The translations under genes were made by a program, and so were the position numbers. Positions 1-8,383 of a stretch of DNA of 64,000 nt are shown piece by piece. Where the stretch lies: contig NZ_OY761461.1 in assembly GCF_963664555.1 (NCBI RefSeq), forward strand, positions 4,906,070 through 4,970,069, in the 5' to 3' direction. Source of the DNA: Labilibaculum sp. GTDB taxonomy: Bacteria > Bacteroidota > Bacteroidia > Bacteroidales > Marinifilaceae. Position 1 is the stretch's first letter; every line of letters begins with the position of its first letter. The notes under the pieces are model-generated. The model had not been told where the DNA came from. It worked only from the letters and a program-made list of their open reading frames with translations, and did no database searches.

Positions 1-2
1 AG

Positions 3-971
3 ATGAGGGACAAGAACGGACCGCAAGTTCGGGATGGTTTTGACAGAGTTCTGGATTTTGCAGGAACAGCACTCCGACTCATCCTTAAAGTGATTATTAT
101 TTTGCTCGGCATTGGATTCGTATTTGCAGGATTTGTTACCCTTATCAGCTTTATTGGCTCAATGATTTTTGTAAATAGCTTTTTTGGTCCATTTTCTGAT
201 TTCCATTTTCCTGGCACAGTGCTTCCACACATGTTTCTTGACGGAAGCAGCATCACCTTATTCACAATTGGTGTGATCGTGGTGATTGGGATCCCTTTAC
301 TCCTTCTGATTTTTGCAGGATTAAAACTTCTGTTCAATTTTAAAACCAACAATAAAATAATAGGATTTTCAGCTCTTGCATTTTGGTTACTGGGAATTAT
401 TCTATTGGTAAGCCTAAGTTTTTCTCAAATAAAAGGATACATGCAAAGCAGCACCCGTTATTCCGAAAATATTGAAATACAGCCTACGCAAACAGACACT
501 CTTTATTTAAAATCAACTGACAATATCAATTTTGACTGGCACGATGGACACATCGGCCTTGATAATATAAAAATAATCGTTAAAGATGATAAAGAAATTA
601 TAGTTGGAGAACCAACTCTTGACATAGAGAAAAGCAACAGTGGCAAGTTTGAAATTAAATTAAAAAAGAAATCACGTGGAAGATCCAATGAACAGGCAAG
701 CGAAAATGCTGAAAACATTGAATACAAATGGACACAAACCGATTCACTAATTGTTTTCAATCAATACTTCACCTTACCGACTGATAGTAAATGGAGAAAT
801 CAAAAACTGCACATCACAATTAAGGTACCCGAAGGAAAAGTGATTTATCTGGACAAATCGATGCGAAGAATCATTCACGACATTGATAATGTAGATAATA
901 CATGGGATTACGACATGCTTGACAAGATGTGGATCATGAAAAAAGAAGGCCTAAGCAAATTAAAATATTAA
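3..971 (+). CDS. PspC-associated membrane protein, probably 5'-truncated by the window edge
   Basis: I infer this is the C-terminal part of the large Bacteroidota PspC-domain protein. Hydrophobic segments lie at about residues 25-60, 85-112 and 122-142. A soluble C-terminal half of about 180 residues follows, mixed-charge and beta-rich, as in the family. The first in-frame ATG is at base 3, so the true start, and any N-terminal PspC domain, may lie outside the window. A stand-alone PspC gene at 1666 supports the assignment. No catalytic motif is visible; a role in envelope stress is inference from neighbours. Confidence 0.6.
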   Translation: MRDKNGPQVRDGFDRVLDFAGTALRLILKVIIILLGIGFVFAGFVTLISFIGSMIFVNSFFGPFSDFHFPGTVLPHMFLDGSSITLFTIGVIVVIGIPLLLLIFAGLKLLFNFKTNNKIIGFSALAFWLLGIILLVSLSFSQIKGYMQSSTRYSENIEIQPTQTDTLYLKSTDNINFDWHDGHIGLDNIKIIVKDDKEIIVGEPTLDIEKSNSGKFEIKLKKKSRGRSNEQASENAENIEYKWTQTDSLIVFNQYFTLPTDSKWRNQKLHITIKVPEGKVIYLDKSMRRIIHDIDNVDNTWDYDMLDKMWIMKKEGLSKLKY

Positions 972-983
972 ATAAATCCATGC

Positions 984-1026
984 TTTACACCGGCTCCTTT
1001 TTCAACACACGCTTTGCCGGTGTAAA
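984..1026. repeat. Perfect 11-bp inverted repeat between genes
   Basis: Arms TTTACACCGGC (984-994) and GCCGGTGTAAA (1016-1026) flank a 21-nt loop. There is no T-run, so a classical terminator is unlikely. It may be an intercistronic mRNA hairpin. Confidence 0.6.
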
Positions 1027-1052
1027 CGTGGTAAACTAAAAAATAAAATATC

Positions 1053-1556
1053 ATGAAGAAATTAGTAGTAATAATTGCCGCAATAGTATTTCCAATCCTG
1101 ATGCAAGCTCAAACCAAAGGTGAGCAAATACATGCTAAATATTCAAATTTAGATGGTTTTAGCAGTTTTAGTTTTGCCGGTAGCTTCCTAAAAAACCTCG
1201 ACTTTGATGTTGATGAAGACGAATTGGAGAAAAATATCACCGGAGAATGTGAAAACATCAAATTCCTAACGTTTAAACATGTAAACGGAGACGAAACCAA
1301 ATTCAAAAAGATTGTCTCTTCACAATTATCAAAAGGAGATTCTTATAAGGAAGTATTAACTGACAGAGATGATAAAAATTCTGATGATGTTCATTTCTTC
1401 GCAAAAGGGAACGGAAAAAAATTCAGTGAATTCCATGTCTTACACCATAATGAAAACAGAACTTCATTAGTTTCCTTTTTTGGTGATTTTCGTGTTGACG
1501 AATTAAAAACTTTGTCCCACTTCACTTTTGACGATGAAGACGAAGATCAGGAATAA
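1053..1556 (+). CDS. Secreted DUF4252-like protein
   Basis: A 167-residue protein with a cleavable signal peptide (residues 1-20, ending in an AQ-type junction common in Bacteroidota). The mature part is about 145 residues and ends in a very acidic tail (DDEDEDQE). Length and pattern resemble the DUF4252 family, which often sits beside PspC genes, but I cannot confirm this by search. It lies 81 bp after the upstream membrane gene in the same direction, probably one operon with it and the small PspC gene. Function unknown. Confidence 0.6.
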   Translation: MKKLVVIIAAIVFPILMQAQTKGEQIHAKYSNLDGFSSFSFAGSFLKNLDFDVDEDELEKNITGECENIKFLTFKHVNGDETKFKKIVSSQLSKGDSYKEVLTDRDDKNSDDVHFFAKGNGKKFSEFHVLHHNENRTSLVSFFGDFRVDELKTLSHFTFDDEDEDQE

Positions 1557-1665
1557 CAACATTAAAAACTTAGAAAATATGAAACGTCCGTGTGTAAAAT
1601 TCCCACACTCAGGGAAATCATCACCTGGTAAGTTACATATGCCAAAAATTTAAAATTATAGACAG

Positions 1666-1863
1666 ATGAAACGCTTAATAAGATCAAAAGAGAAAAAAAT
1701 AGCTGGTGTTTGCGGAGGCATTTCTCAATACATAAATCCGGAACTCGACCCAATAATTATAAGAACGGCATGGCTGATACTAACTTTATTTAATCCACTA
1801 ATGCTTTTGGCATACTTTATACTGGCATTGGTTTTGCCTGATTCTTCATACGAAACAGCATAA
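1666..1863 (+). CDS. Small PspC-domain membrane protein
   Basis: A 65-residue protein that is almost entirely a PspC domain. It has a basic N-terminus, the family signature AGVCGGIS at about residues 13-20, an amphipathic region with DPIIIRTAW, and one membrane helix at about residues 35-58. PspC proteins sense or modulate envelope stress at the inner membrane. It follows the DUF4252-like gene by about 110 bp and ends the presumed operon. A terminator hairpin lies downstream at 1972. Confidence 0.85.
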   Translation: MKRLIRSKEKKIAGVCGGISQYINPELDPIIIRTAWLILTLFNPLMLLAYFILALVLPDSSYETA

Positions 1864-1971
1864 AACAGCACATAACAATATAGTCTGATTTGAATGCAAT
1901 ATTTATCCCAAATTTGGTTCTAAAGGTATTTAGTCTTTTCACCGAAAAACAACCAAAGCATTCATTAAATT

Positions 1972-2004
1972 AGGGTTTCTCTTCAATCAGAGAAACCCTT
2001 TTTC
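1972..2004 (+). terminator. Rho-independent terminator
   Basis: Stem AGGGTTTCTC (1972-1981) pairs with GAGAAACCCT (1990-1999), followed by TTTTT. It closes the PspC gene group. Confidence 0.8.
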
Positions 2005-2085
2005 TAAATAAAAAATAATTATTTACCCCTTTCTTTTAAAATATTTCTTCAGATAATTGTACATTGGCTCCCGTAAAATTAAAAT

Positions 2086-3228
2086 ATGGCTAGACTCTTT
2101 ACACAGGTATTCATCATATTATTATGGCTGTTGACAAGTCAATATTCATTATTGGCCCAAGATTTTAATACGCCTTTTTTACATTACAAAGAATTTCAAA
2201 AAGCAGACAGTAATAAATTATTTTTACGATTTGAAAATCTTAATTTTGTGAAAAACAATGAGTACTCAGGTACTTTCGCAAATGGGACAACCTGGATCGG
2301 CTACTCAGCAACACCAAAATTGGTTTATTATCCATCTTCTAAAATTCGAATTGAAGCTGGAGTGCGGTTTCAGCAATATTCAGGACGAACAAACTTTAAT
2401 GAAACACAAGCAATATTCTCTGTAAACTATCAAGTCTCAAGTAAAGTCAATTTAATTTTAGGAGGCTTAAACCAAAACAACAACCATATGCTTTCGGAGC
2501 CCATGTTCGAGCCAGAAAAGTTCTTTACAGATAAAGCAGAAAGTGGAATTCAATTCTTATATCATTCAAAACGACTAAAGCTTGATACTTGGATTAATTG
2601 GGAGCAATTTATACTAGAAGGAGATCCTTTTCAAGAAAAATTCACTTTCGGGATTTCAAGCAGCTACCAATTGAATAACACATCCTCCCAAAACAGATTG
2701 TCCATTCCTATTCAAATTCTTTTCACACACAGAGGTGGTGAAATCGATTCATCTGACGAATCCGTTCAAACTATTGGTAACTTTTCTTCAGGACTTAATT
2801 TTTCGCGAAAAATTGAGGACTCAAAAATTACTTCATGGAACATTCAAGCTTTGGCATATTACGTTAGCGACAACTCCTCTGTTCGTGAATTTTTCTATAA
2901 TAAAGGACATGCCTTTTACCCACAGATTGGCATTAACACAAAACACTCTCAATTTAGACTAGGATATTGGAATGCATATCATTTCATAGCCTCCAGAGGT
3001 TCGCAATTATTTCAGTCGATTTCCTACAGCCAACCCGGTTTATATCAAAACAGAAGACAATTTGTTACATTTAAGTATTTCTATGAGCGGAAGATAAGTA
3101 AAGGCATCAATTTGGGAGCTAAAATAGATCTTTATCACAATCCAATAAATTCAAATACGAATTACGCCACAGCAATCTATCTCAGAATCAATGGAGATTT
3201 CTTTCTGAAAAAAGTGAGCTGGAATTAA
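2086..3228 (+). CDS. Outer-membrane beta-barrel-like secreted protein of unknown role
   Basis: A 380-residue protein with a signal peptide of about 24 residues ending at LLAQ. The rest is a long series of alternating amphipathic strands rich in aromatic residues, ending in aromatic-rich strands (GDFFLKKVSWN). This pattern suggests an outer-membrane beta-barrel. I do not recognise a specific family. It is monocistronic and its end overlaps the convergent glycosylase gene by 4 bp. No substrate can be proposed. Confidence 0.6.
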   Translation: MARLFTQVFIILLWLLTSQYSLLAQDFNTPFLHYKEFQKADSNKLFLRFENLNFVKNNEYSGTFANGTTWIGYSATPKLVYYPSSKIRIEAGVRFQQYSGRTNFNETQAIFSVNYQVSSKVNLILGGLNQNNNHMLSEPMFEPEKFFTDKAESGIQFLYHSKRLKLDTWINWEQFILEGDPFQEKFTFGISSSYQLNNTSSQNRLSIPIQILFTHRGGEIDSSDESVQTIGNFSSGLNFSRKIEDSKITSWNIQALAYYVSDNSSVREFFYNKGHAFYPQIGINTKHSQFRLGYWNAYHFIASRGSQLFQSISYSQPGLYQNRRQFVTFKYFYERKISKGINLGAKIDLYHNPINSNTNYATAIYLRINGDFFLKKVSWN

Positions 3229-3758
3229 AGCTTTGCTTTCTCAATTTTATAACGATACAACTTGTTTTTCCATATATCACCCGCATATTCCACATTAATT
3301 CTGGGATGAACGGTATAATTGTACGACGTACCATCATCTTCCACCCAAATTCGATTCGAGCTCTCCAGATTCTCTCCATAAAAACTCTTATCCAACTTCA
3401 ATTGCTGTCCGATTTTACCCGGACCATCAATTCCTTCAACACCACGAATTAATATTGCCTGAGCTTGATCCTTTTTCCCGGTTACAATATTCAGCATCCA
3501 ATACATCCCGTAAATTAGATAAACATAAACGCACCCACCGCAAGAATACATTACCTCTGTTCTTTTAGTACGCCCTTTTGATGCATGAGATGCCAGATCT
3601 TCCTCTCCCACATAAATTTCAATTTCTGTTATTCTAAACCGCTCTTCTTTCCTTGTATCAAATTTTCTAACAATGATTTTTCCTATCAGCTGACAGGCTA
3701 CTATATTTATATCCTTCAGAAAAAAATCTCTTTTTAATCGAACACTCATTCCTTTCAA
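3225..3758 (-). CDS. DNA-3-methyladenine glycosylase (AAG/MPG family)
   Basis: A 177-residue protein of the AAG/MPG fold, which removes alkylated purines in base excision repair. Seen directly: TEIEIYVGEEDLASHAS near residues 42-58 (family core with catalytic Glu), then RTEVMYSCGGCVYVYLIYGMYWMLNIVT (the conserved Y-YGMY-N-V block), and a short C-terminal HPRIN segment matching the usual RVGI region. Length is near the 180-200 expected. Start may be the first Met or Met4. It is convergent with the upstream barrel gene, overlapping by 4 bp. Confidence 0.88.
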   Translation of the reverse strand: MKGMSVRLKRDFFLKDINIVACQLIGKIIVRKFDTRKEERFRITEIEIYVGEEDLASHASKGRTKRTEVMYSCGGCVYVYLIYGMYWMLNIVTGKKDQAQAILIRGVEGIDGPGKIGQQLKLDKSFYGENLESSNRIWVEDDGTSYNYTVHPRINVEYAGDIWKNKLYRYKIEKAKL

Positions 3759-3870
3759 TATTTATAATTATCAAATACAATCACCCCTTAGTTCCTGCAT
3801 ATCAAATCTTCCAATTGCATTTCTTTCTAAAAAAATACTAAAAAGAGACTTCAAAAATAAATTTATTTCA

Positions 3871-3878
3871 TACTTTTG
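3871..3878 (+). promoter_or_regulatory. Candidate distal promoter -7 box for the rplM leader
   Basis: TACTTTTG matches the Bacteroidota -7 consensus TAnnTTTG. It would start a transcript with a ~275-nt leader before rplM. No clear -33 TTG was found. Confidence 0.4.
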
Positions 3879-3894
3879 CAGTGAAATTGTGACG

Positions 3895-3996
3895 ATGGGC
3901 TTTCTTATGAAGACTCCCCACCCCAACAACTTGATTCTACTACCCTTAGCAAGTAAAGGATTCAATATTGGGAAATATATCAATTTGATTTTTTGA
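3895..3996 (+). CDS. Possible 33-codon leader ORF upstream of rplM
   Basis: ATG at 3895, stop TGA at 3994-3996, just downstream of the TACTTTTG box at 3871. The product would be a 33-residue peptide without recognisable motif. An inverted repeat ACTTAAC (4000-4006) / GTTAAGT (4037-4043) follows directly. It could be a translated leader, but chance cannot be excluded. Confidence 0.2.
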   Translation: MGFLMKTPHPNNLILLPLASKGFNIGKYINLIF

Positions 3997-4069
3997 CAGA
4001 CTTAACTCCTCCACATTACCCGATTATCCACATCAGGTTAAGTTCTTCATCAATAAATCGTTAAAAAAA

Positions 4070-4100
4070 TTGGTGTATTTATAGGATTCTTGTACTTTTG
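4070..4100 (+). promoter_or_regulatory. Promoter of rplM-rpsI
   Basis: TTG at 4070-4072 and TACTTTTG at 4093-4100, separated by 20 bp, match the Bacteroidota -33/-7 promoter pattern. The gene starts 54 bp further on. Confidence 0.7.
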
Positions 4101-4154
4101 CAAGCCAAATTGGAATAATTGTATTAAAAGTATTATTTATTAAAAGTTTTTAAC

Positions 4155-4610
4155 GTGGATACATTAAGTTACAAAACAGTTTCTGCAAACAAAGCAACCG
4201 CCACTAAAGAGTGGATTGTTATTGATGCAGCAGACCAGGTGTTAGGTAGACTTAGCTCTAAAGTAGCAAAGCTGATTAGAGGTAAATATAAGCCAAATTA
4301 CACTCCTCATGTTGATTGTGGAGACAACGTGATTATTATCAATGCTGAGAAAATACGTATGACTGGAAACAAAATGACAGACAGAAAGTATTTTTCTTAC
4401 ACCGGACACCCAGGTGGACAAAGAATTCATACTCCAGCTGATCTTATGGCGAAACACCCAGAAAGATTAATTGAGAAGGCTGTTAAAGGTATGCTTCCAA
4501 AAAATCGTTTAGGAAGAACTCTTTACTCAAACCTATATGTAGTTGTAGGTCCTGAGCACAAACACGAAGCTCAGCAGCCAAAGAAATTAGATTTAAACAC
4601 AATTAAATAA
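4155..4610 (+). CDS. rplM: 50S ribosomal protein L13
   Basis: A 151-residue L13, a component of the large ribosomal subunit that acts early in its assembly. It is full length with typical blocks WIVIDAADQVLGRLSS (residues 20-35), GDNVIIINAEKI, and the C-terminal MLPKNRLGR plus LYVVVGPEHKHEAQQP. The start codon is GTG at 4155; there is no better in-frame ATG. rpsI follows after 6 bp, the conserved L13-S9 operon. A promoter lies at 4070-4100. Confidence 0.98.
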   Translation: MDTLSYKTVSANKATATKEWIVIDAADQVLGRLSSKVAKLIRGKYKPNYTPHVDCGDNVIIINAEKIRMTGNKMTDRKYFSYTGHPGGQRIHTPADLMAKHPERLIEKAVKGMLPKNRLGRTLYSNLYVVVGPEHKHEAQQPKKLDLNTIK

Positions 4611-4616
4611 GTAGGT

Positions 4617-5003
4617 ATGGAAGTTATTAATGCTATTGGACGTAGAAAAGCAGCTGTTGCCCGTGTATACGTTAGCGAAGGTAAAGGTCAGATTACCATC
4701 AACAAAAAAGAGCTTAAAGAGTACTTTACTACCGGAACTCTACAGTACATCGTTCAGCAACCTTTAAACCTTTTAGAGGTAGCCGATAAGTATGACATCA
4801 AAGTAAATCTTGATGGCGGTGGAGTTACAGGTCAAGCAGAAGCTCTTCGTTTGGCGATCTCCAGAGCACTTGTTAAAATTGATGCAGAATCAAAATCAGC
4901 ACTAAGAACTGCAGGTTTCATGACTCGCGATCCTCGTGAGGTTGAACGTAAAAAACCAGGTCAACCTAAAGCACGTAAGAAATTTCAATTTAGCAAGCGT
5001 TAA
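4617..5003 (+). CDS. rpsI: 30S ribosomal protein S9
   Basis: A 128-residue S9 of the small subunit head, whose C-terminal tail reaches the P-site tRNA. Visible are INAIGRRKAAVARVYV at the N-terminus, the GGGVTGQAEALRLAISRAL block at residues 66-84, and the diagnostic basic tail KARKKFQFSKR. It lies 6 bp after rplM and is co-transcribed with it. Confidence 0.98.
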   Translation: MEVINAIGRRKAAVARVYVSEGKGQITINKKELKEYFTTGTLQYIVQQPLNLLEVADKYDIKVNLDGGGVTGQAEALRLAISRALVKIDAESKSALRTAGFMTRDPREVERKKPGQPKARKKFQFSKR

Positions 5004-5011
5004 AATTTTTG

Positions 5012-5071
5012 TGGCAAGTTTAGTATCTAAATTGGTAAGACTTCGATTTTCGAACTACTTAGCAATTGCCA
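5012..5071 (+). promoter_or_regulatory. Structured leader upstream of rpsB
   Basis: Outer arms TGGCAA (5012-5017) and TTGCCA (5066-5071) enclose smaller palindromes (TTTAGTATCTAAA and TTCGATTTTCGAA). There is no T-run. It sits between rpsI and rpsB and could be an S2 autoregulatory leader; that role is inference. Confidence 0.4.
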
Positions 5072-5104
5072 TAAAATGAATGTAAACGATTAAAAAAAAC
5101 AAAA

Positions 5105-5983
5105 ATGTCAAATACTACATTTGAAGAATTATTAGAAGCAGGTTGCCACTTTGGTCACTTGACTAGAAAATGGAATCCAAAAATGGCTCCTTATATTTTC
5201 ATGGAGCGCAATGGAATTCACATTATCGACTTGCACAAAACAGCTGTAAAGCTGGATGATGCCGCCGCAGCATTGAAACAAATCGCTAAATCAGGAAGAA
5301 AAATTCTTTTTGTTGCTACTAAAAAGCAAGCAAAATCAATCGTTTCTGAAAAAGTAGCAGCAGTAAATATGCCATATGTAACTGAGCGTTGGCCAGGTGG
5401 TATGTTAACTAACTTCCCTACTATCAGAAAGGCTGTTAAGAAAATGTCTACCATTGACAAAATGGAAGGTGACGGAACTCTTAACCACCTATCTAAAAGA
5501 GAAAGACTACAAGTATCTCGTCAAAGAGCTAAGTTGGAAAAAAACTTAGGTAGTATTGTTGATCTGACCAGATTACCGGCAGCTCTATTTGTAGTTGATG
5601 TAATGAAAGAATATATCGCTGTTAAAGAAGCAAACCGTTTGGGTATTCCTGTTTTTGCAATGGTTGATACAAACTCAAGCCCAGAAGGTATTGATTTTGT
5701 AGTTCCTTGTAATGATGACGCTTCCAGCTCTGTTTCTATCATTCTTGACATTGTAACCGCTTCTATTAAAGAAGGTTTATCGGAAAGAAAAGTAGAAAAA
5801 GATACTGAATCAACTGAAAAGAAAGCTTCTAAGCCTAAAAAAGCTAAGAAAGCAGATGCTCCTGCAAATGAAGCACCAGTTGCCGAAGTTGCTCCAGCTG
5901 TAGAAGTTGCTCCAGAAGCACCAGTTGCAGAAACAACTCCAGAAGCTCCAGCTACTGAAGAAGAAAAGAATGATAAGGAATAA
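5105..5983 (+). CDS. rpsB: 30S ribosomal protein S2 with a long acidic/alanine C-terminal tail
   Basis: The first ~225 residues are canonical S2: LLEAGCHFGHLTRKWNPKM, ERWPGGMLTNF, LPAALFVVDV and NRLGIPVFAMVDTN. The total of 292 residues exceeds the usual ~230-250. The extra ~65 residues are a low-complexity tail of K, A, P, V and E (repeats of APVAE and APEA). Such extensions are frequent in Bacteroidota S2. tsf follows after 26 bp, the conserved rpsB-tsf pair. Confidence 0.97.
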   Translation: MSNTTFEELLEAGCHFGHLTRKWNPKMAPYIFMERNGIHIIDLHKTAVKLDDAAAALKQIAKSGRKILFVATKKQAKSIVSEKVAAVNMPYVTERWPGGMLTNFPTIRKAVKKMSTIDKMEGDGTLNHLSKRERLQVSRQRAKLEKNLGSIVDLTRLPAALFVVDVMKEYIAVKEANRLGIPVFAMVDTNSSPEGIDFVVPCNDDASSSVSIILDIVTASIKEGLSERKVEKDTESTEKKASKPKKAKKADAPANEAPVAEVAPAVEVAPEAPVAETTPEAPATEEEKNDKE

Positions 5984-6009
5984 TTAACTAACAAAAAATT
6001 AGATATATC

Positions 6010-6834
6010 ATGTCTATTAAAGCAGCAGACGTAGCCAAATTGCGTAAAGCAACTGGCGCAGGAATGATGGATTGTAAAAATGCTCTTACTGAAGCTGAAG
6101 GGGATTTTGACGCAGCGGTAAGCATTATTCGTAAAAAAGGAATGGCGATTGCTAACAAACGTGCCGACAGAGAAGCAACTGAAGGTGTTGTATTAGCGAA
6201 AGTTTCTGAAGATAAGAAAAGTGGTGTAATGATCACTCTAAACTGTGAAACCGACTTCGTTGCTAAGAATGAGAGTTTCGTAGAATTTGCAACTAAAATT
6301 CTTGATTTAGCTTTGGCAAACATGCCTGCAGATCTTGAAGCTTTGAAAGCTTTAGAGCTTGAAGGAAGAAAAGTTGAAGAACACGTTACTGAGCAAACCG
6401 GTGTTATCGGTGAGAAAATCGATTTAAGTTTCTATAATAAAATGGAAGCAGAATATTCTGTTGCCTATATTCACGCAGGAAACAAATTATCTACTATGAT
6501 TGGTTTTAACAAATCAATGGATGAGCAAATGGCTAGAGACGTTGCTATGCAAGCTGCAGCTATGGCTCCAATAAGTATAGATAAGGATGATGTTGATGCT
6601 GATGTAGTTGCAAAAGAACTTGAAATCGCAAAAGAAAAAGCTCGTTTAGAAGGAAAACCTGAGGCTATGCTTGATAAAATTGCAGAAGGCCGATTGGTTA
6701 AATTCTTTAAAGAATCAACATTATTGAATCAGGACTTTGTTAAAAACAACAAGCAAACTGTTAAGCAGTATCTTGCTGAATCTGACAAAGATTTAACTGT
6801 GACGAAAATGATGCGTTTCACATTAAATGCTTAA
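6010..6834 (+). CDS. tsf: Elongation factor Ts
   Basis: A 274-residue EF-Ts, the guanine-nucleotide exchange factor for EF-Tu. The N-terminal UBA-like domain reads KLRKATGAGMMDCKNAL (residues 10-26). The EF-Tu-contacting TDFVAKNE motif lies near residues 82-89. Two core subdomains and the helical C-terminus follow. It is co-directional with rpsB (26 bp) and closed by a strong terminator at 6854. Confidence 0.98.
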   Translation: MSIKAADVAKLRKATGAGMMDCKNALTEAEGDFDAAVSIIRKKGMAIANKRADREATEGVVLAKVSEDKKSGVMITLNCETDFVAKNESFVEFATKILDLALANMPADLEALKALELEGRKVEEHVTEQTGVIGEKIDLSFYNKMEAEYSVAYIHAGNKLSTMIGFNKSMDEQMARDVAMQAAAMAPISIDKDDVDADVVAKELEIAKEKARLEGKPEAMLDKIAEGRLVKFFKESTLLNQDFVKNNKQTVKQYLAESDKDLTVTKMMRFTLNA

Positions 6835-6853
6835 TACAATTATTATTACATAT

Positions 6854-6886
6854 AAAAAGAGTTCCTTTCCGGAACTCTTTTTTTTT
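6854..6886 (+). terminator. Rho-independent terminator of rpsB-tsf
   Basis: GAGTTCC (6859-6865) pairs with GGAACTC (6871-6877), extended by A/T pairs, followed by a run of nine T. Confidence 0.9.
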
Positions 6887-6933
6887 ATCTTATCGTAGAA
6901 TTTTCTCAACTTTGGGTATAAAAATCTGAAAGA

Positions 6934-7644
6934 ATGGTTAAATACAAACGTGTACTACTGAAATTAAGTGGCGAATCATTAATGGGTGATCAACAATATG
7001 GAATTGATTCACAACGATTGAGTGACTATGCCGAACAAATTAAAGAAATAACAGATCTTGGCGTTCAAGTTGGAATCGTAATTGGCGGCGGTAATATTTT
7101 TCGTGGATTAAGCGGTGCCGCTAAAGGTTTCGACCGTGTTAAAGGCGATTCAATGGGAATGCTGGCTACAGTAATTAATAGTCTGGCCCTTAACTCAGCT
7201 TTGGAAGCCATCCAATGTAAATCACGGGTTTTAACAGCCATTCGAATGGAGCCAATTGGTGAATTCTATTCGAAACAAAAAGCGGTAGACTACCTTTCTG
7301 AAGGTTGTGTTACGATCTTCTCTGCCGGAACAGGAAATCCGTATTTTACAACAGATACTGGTTCTTCTCTTCGTGGAATTGAAATAGAAGCGAATGTAAT
7401 GCTTAAAGGAACCCGTGTTGACGGCATATATACTGCTGATCCTGAAAAAGACAGTGCCGCTGTAAAATTTGAAACCATTACTTTCGATGAAATCTACAAC
7501 AAAGATTTAAGAATTATGGATTTAACGGCAACAACAATGTGTAAAGAAAACAATTTACCAATAATTGTTTTTGATATGGATACAAAAGGAAATTTAAAGC
7601 AAGTAATTGAAGGTGAAAATATTGGGACATTAGTTCACAATTAA
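6934..7644 (+). CDS. pyrH: UMP kinase
   Basis: A 236-residue amino-acid-kinase-fold enzyme converting UMP to UDP in pyrimidine nucleotide synthesis. Seen: KRVLLKLSGESLMG at the N-terminus (phosphate-binding Lys and Gly), VIGGGNIFRG at about residues 49-58, and DTGSSLRGIEIEANVMLKGTRVDGIYTADP around residues 140-168. Full length. It is placed between tsf and frr as in many bacteria, but with its own 5' region after the tsf terminator. Confidence 0.97.
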   Translation: MVKYKRVLLKLSGESLMGDQQYGIDSQRLSDYAEQIKEITDLGVQVGIVIGGGNIFRGLSGAAKGFDRVKGDSMGMLATVINSLALNSALEAIQCKSRVLTAIRMEPIGEFYSKQKAVDYLSEGCVTIFSAGTGNPYFTTDTGSSLRGIEIEANVMLKGTRVDGIYTADPEKDSAAVKFETITFDEIYNKDLRIMDLTATTMCKENNLPIIVFDMDTKGNLKQVIEGENIGTLVHN

Positions 7645-7722
7645 CTGCCATTAGCTCTTTGCTACTGATGCATTTTAGTTTTAGTAAAAAAGAACTATCT
7701 TTATTTGATTATAGATTTTTGC

Positions 7723-7730
7723 TATTTTTG
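7723..7730 (+). promoter_or_regulatory. Candidate promoter -7 box of frr
   Basis: TATTTTTG matches TAnnTTTG, 48 bp upstream of the frr start. A TTTG lies at 7704-7707 but with only 15 bp spacing, so the -33 element is uncertain. Confidence 0.5.
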
Positions 7731-7777
7731 TAAACACTATACATTGATCAATAAAAACATATAAAAATCTTTCTCCG

Positions 7778-8341
7778 ATGACTGAAGAAGTTCAAATGTA
7801 TCTGGATGATACGCAGGAAAAGATGGAAGCTGCTGTTGACCATCTTGAAAAAGAATTAGTAAAAATTCGTGCCGGAAGAGCAAATCCAAGCATGTTGAAT
7901 GGTGTGATGGTGGATTACTACGGAAACATGACTCCATTGGCTCAGGTTGCCAATCTAAGCGTGCCCGATCCAAGAACTATTGCAATCCAACCTTGGGAAA
8001 AACCAATGATTGTACAAATTGAAAAAGCGATTATGAATTCAAATCTGGGTTTTAACCCGGATAATAATGGAGAATTAATCCGTATTCATATACCTCCTTT
8101 GACCGAAGAACGCAGAAACGACTTGGTTAAACAAGCTAAATCAGAATGCGAACATGCAAAAGTAAGCATCCGAAATGCCAGAAGAGATACCAATGTTGAA
8201 TTAAAAAAACTGGTGAAAGAAGGTTTATCTGAAGACATCGAAAAAGATGCAGAAGCTTTTGTTCAAAAGCTTACCGACAAGTTCAGCAAAAAAATTGATG
8301 ACTTGCTGGTTGAAAAAGAGAAAGATATCATGACAATATAA
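7778..8341 (+). CDS. frr: Ribosome recycling factor
   Basis: A 187-residue RRF, which with EF-G splits post-termination ribosomes. Typical blocks are KIRAGRANPSMLNGVMVDYYG (residues 30-50), NLSVPDPRTIAIQPWEK, and the C-terminal helical KQAKSECEHAKVSIRNARRD. Length is that of the family. It is separated from pyrH by 133 bp containing a promoter-like box, and followed immediately by a terminator. Confidence 0.97.
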   Translation: MTEEVQMYLDDTQEKMEAAVDHLEKELVKIRAGRANPSMLNGVMVDYYGNMTPLAQVANLSVPDPRTIAIQPWEKPMIVQIEKAIMNSNLGFNPDNNGELIRIHIPPLTEERRNDLVKQAKSECEHAKVSIRNARRDTNVELKKLVKEGLSEDIEKDAEAFVQKLTDKFSKKIDDLLVEKEKDIMTI

Positions 8342-8346
8342 TTAAT

Positions 8347-8378
8347 AAAAAAGCTGCCCATAAAGGCAGCTTTTTTTT
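8347..8378. terminator. Bidirectional terminator between frr and the BtpA-like gene
   Basis: AAAAAAGCTGCC (8347-8358) pairs with GGCAGCTTTTTT (8365-8376) across a CATAAA loop. T-runs are present on both strands. Confidence 0.88.
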
Positions 8379-8383
8379 AACAA

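Noticed and set aside
1562..1753. 63-codon minus-strand ORF
   Set aside because: It overlaps the PspC gene and has no coding character.
5012..5071. tRNA gene between rpsI and rpsB
   Set aside because: The TTCGA-containing stretch has no acceptor stem, anticodon arm or CCA-compatible end. No tRNA or rRNA gene was seen anywhere in the window.
5521..5994. 157-codon minus-strand ORF opposite rpsB
   Set aside because: Low-complexity shadow (Ala/Ser/Gly) of the S2 alanine/glutamate tail.
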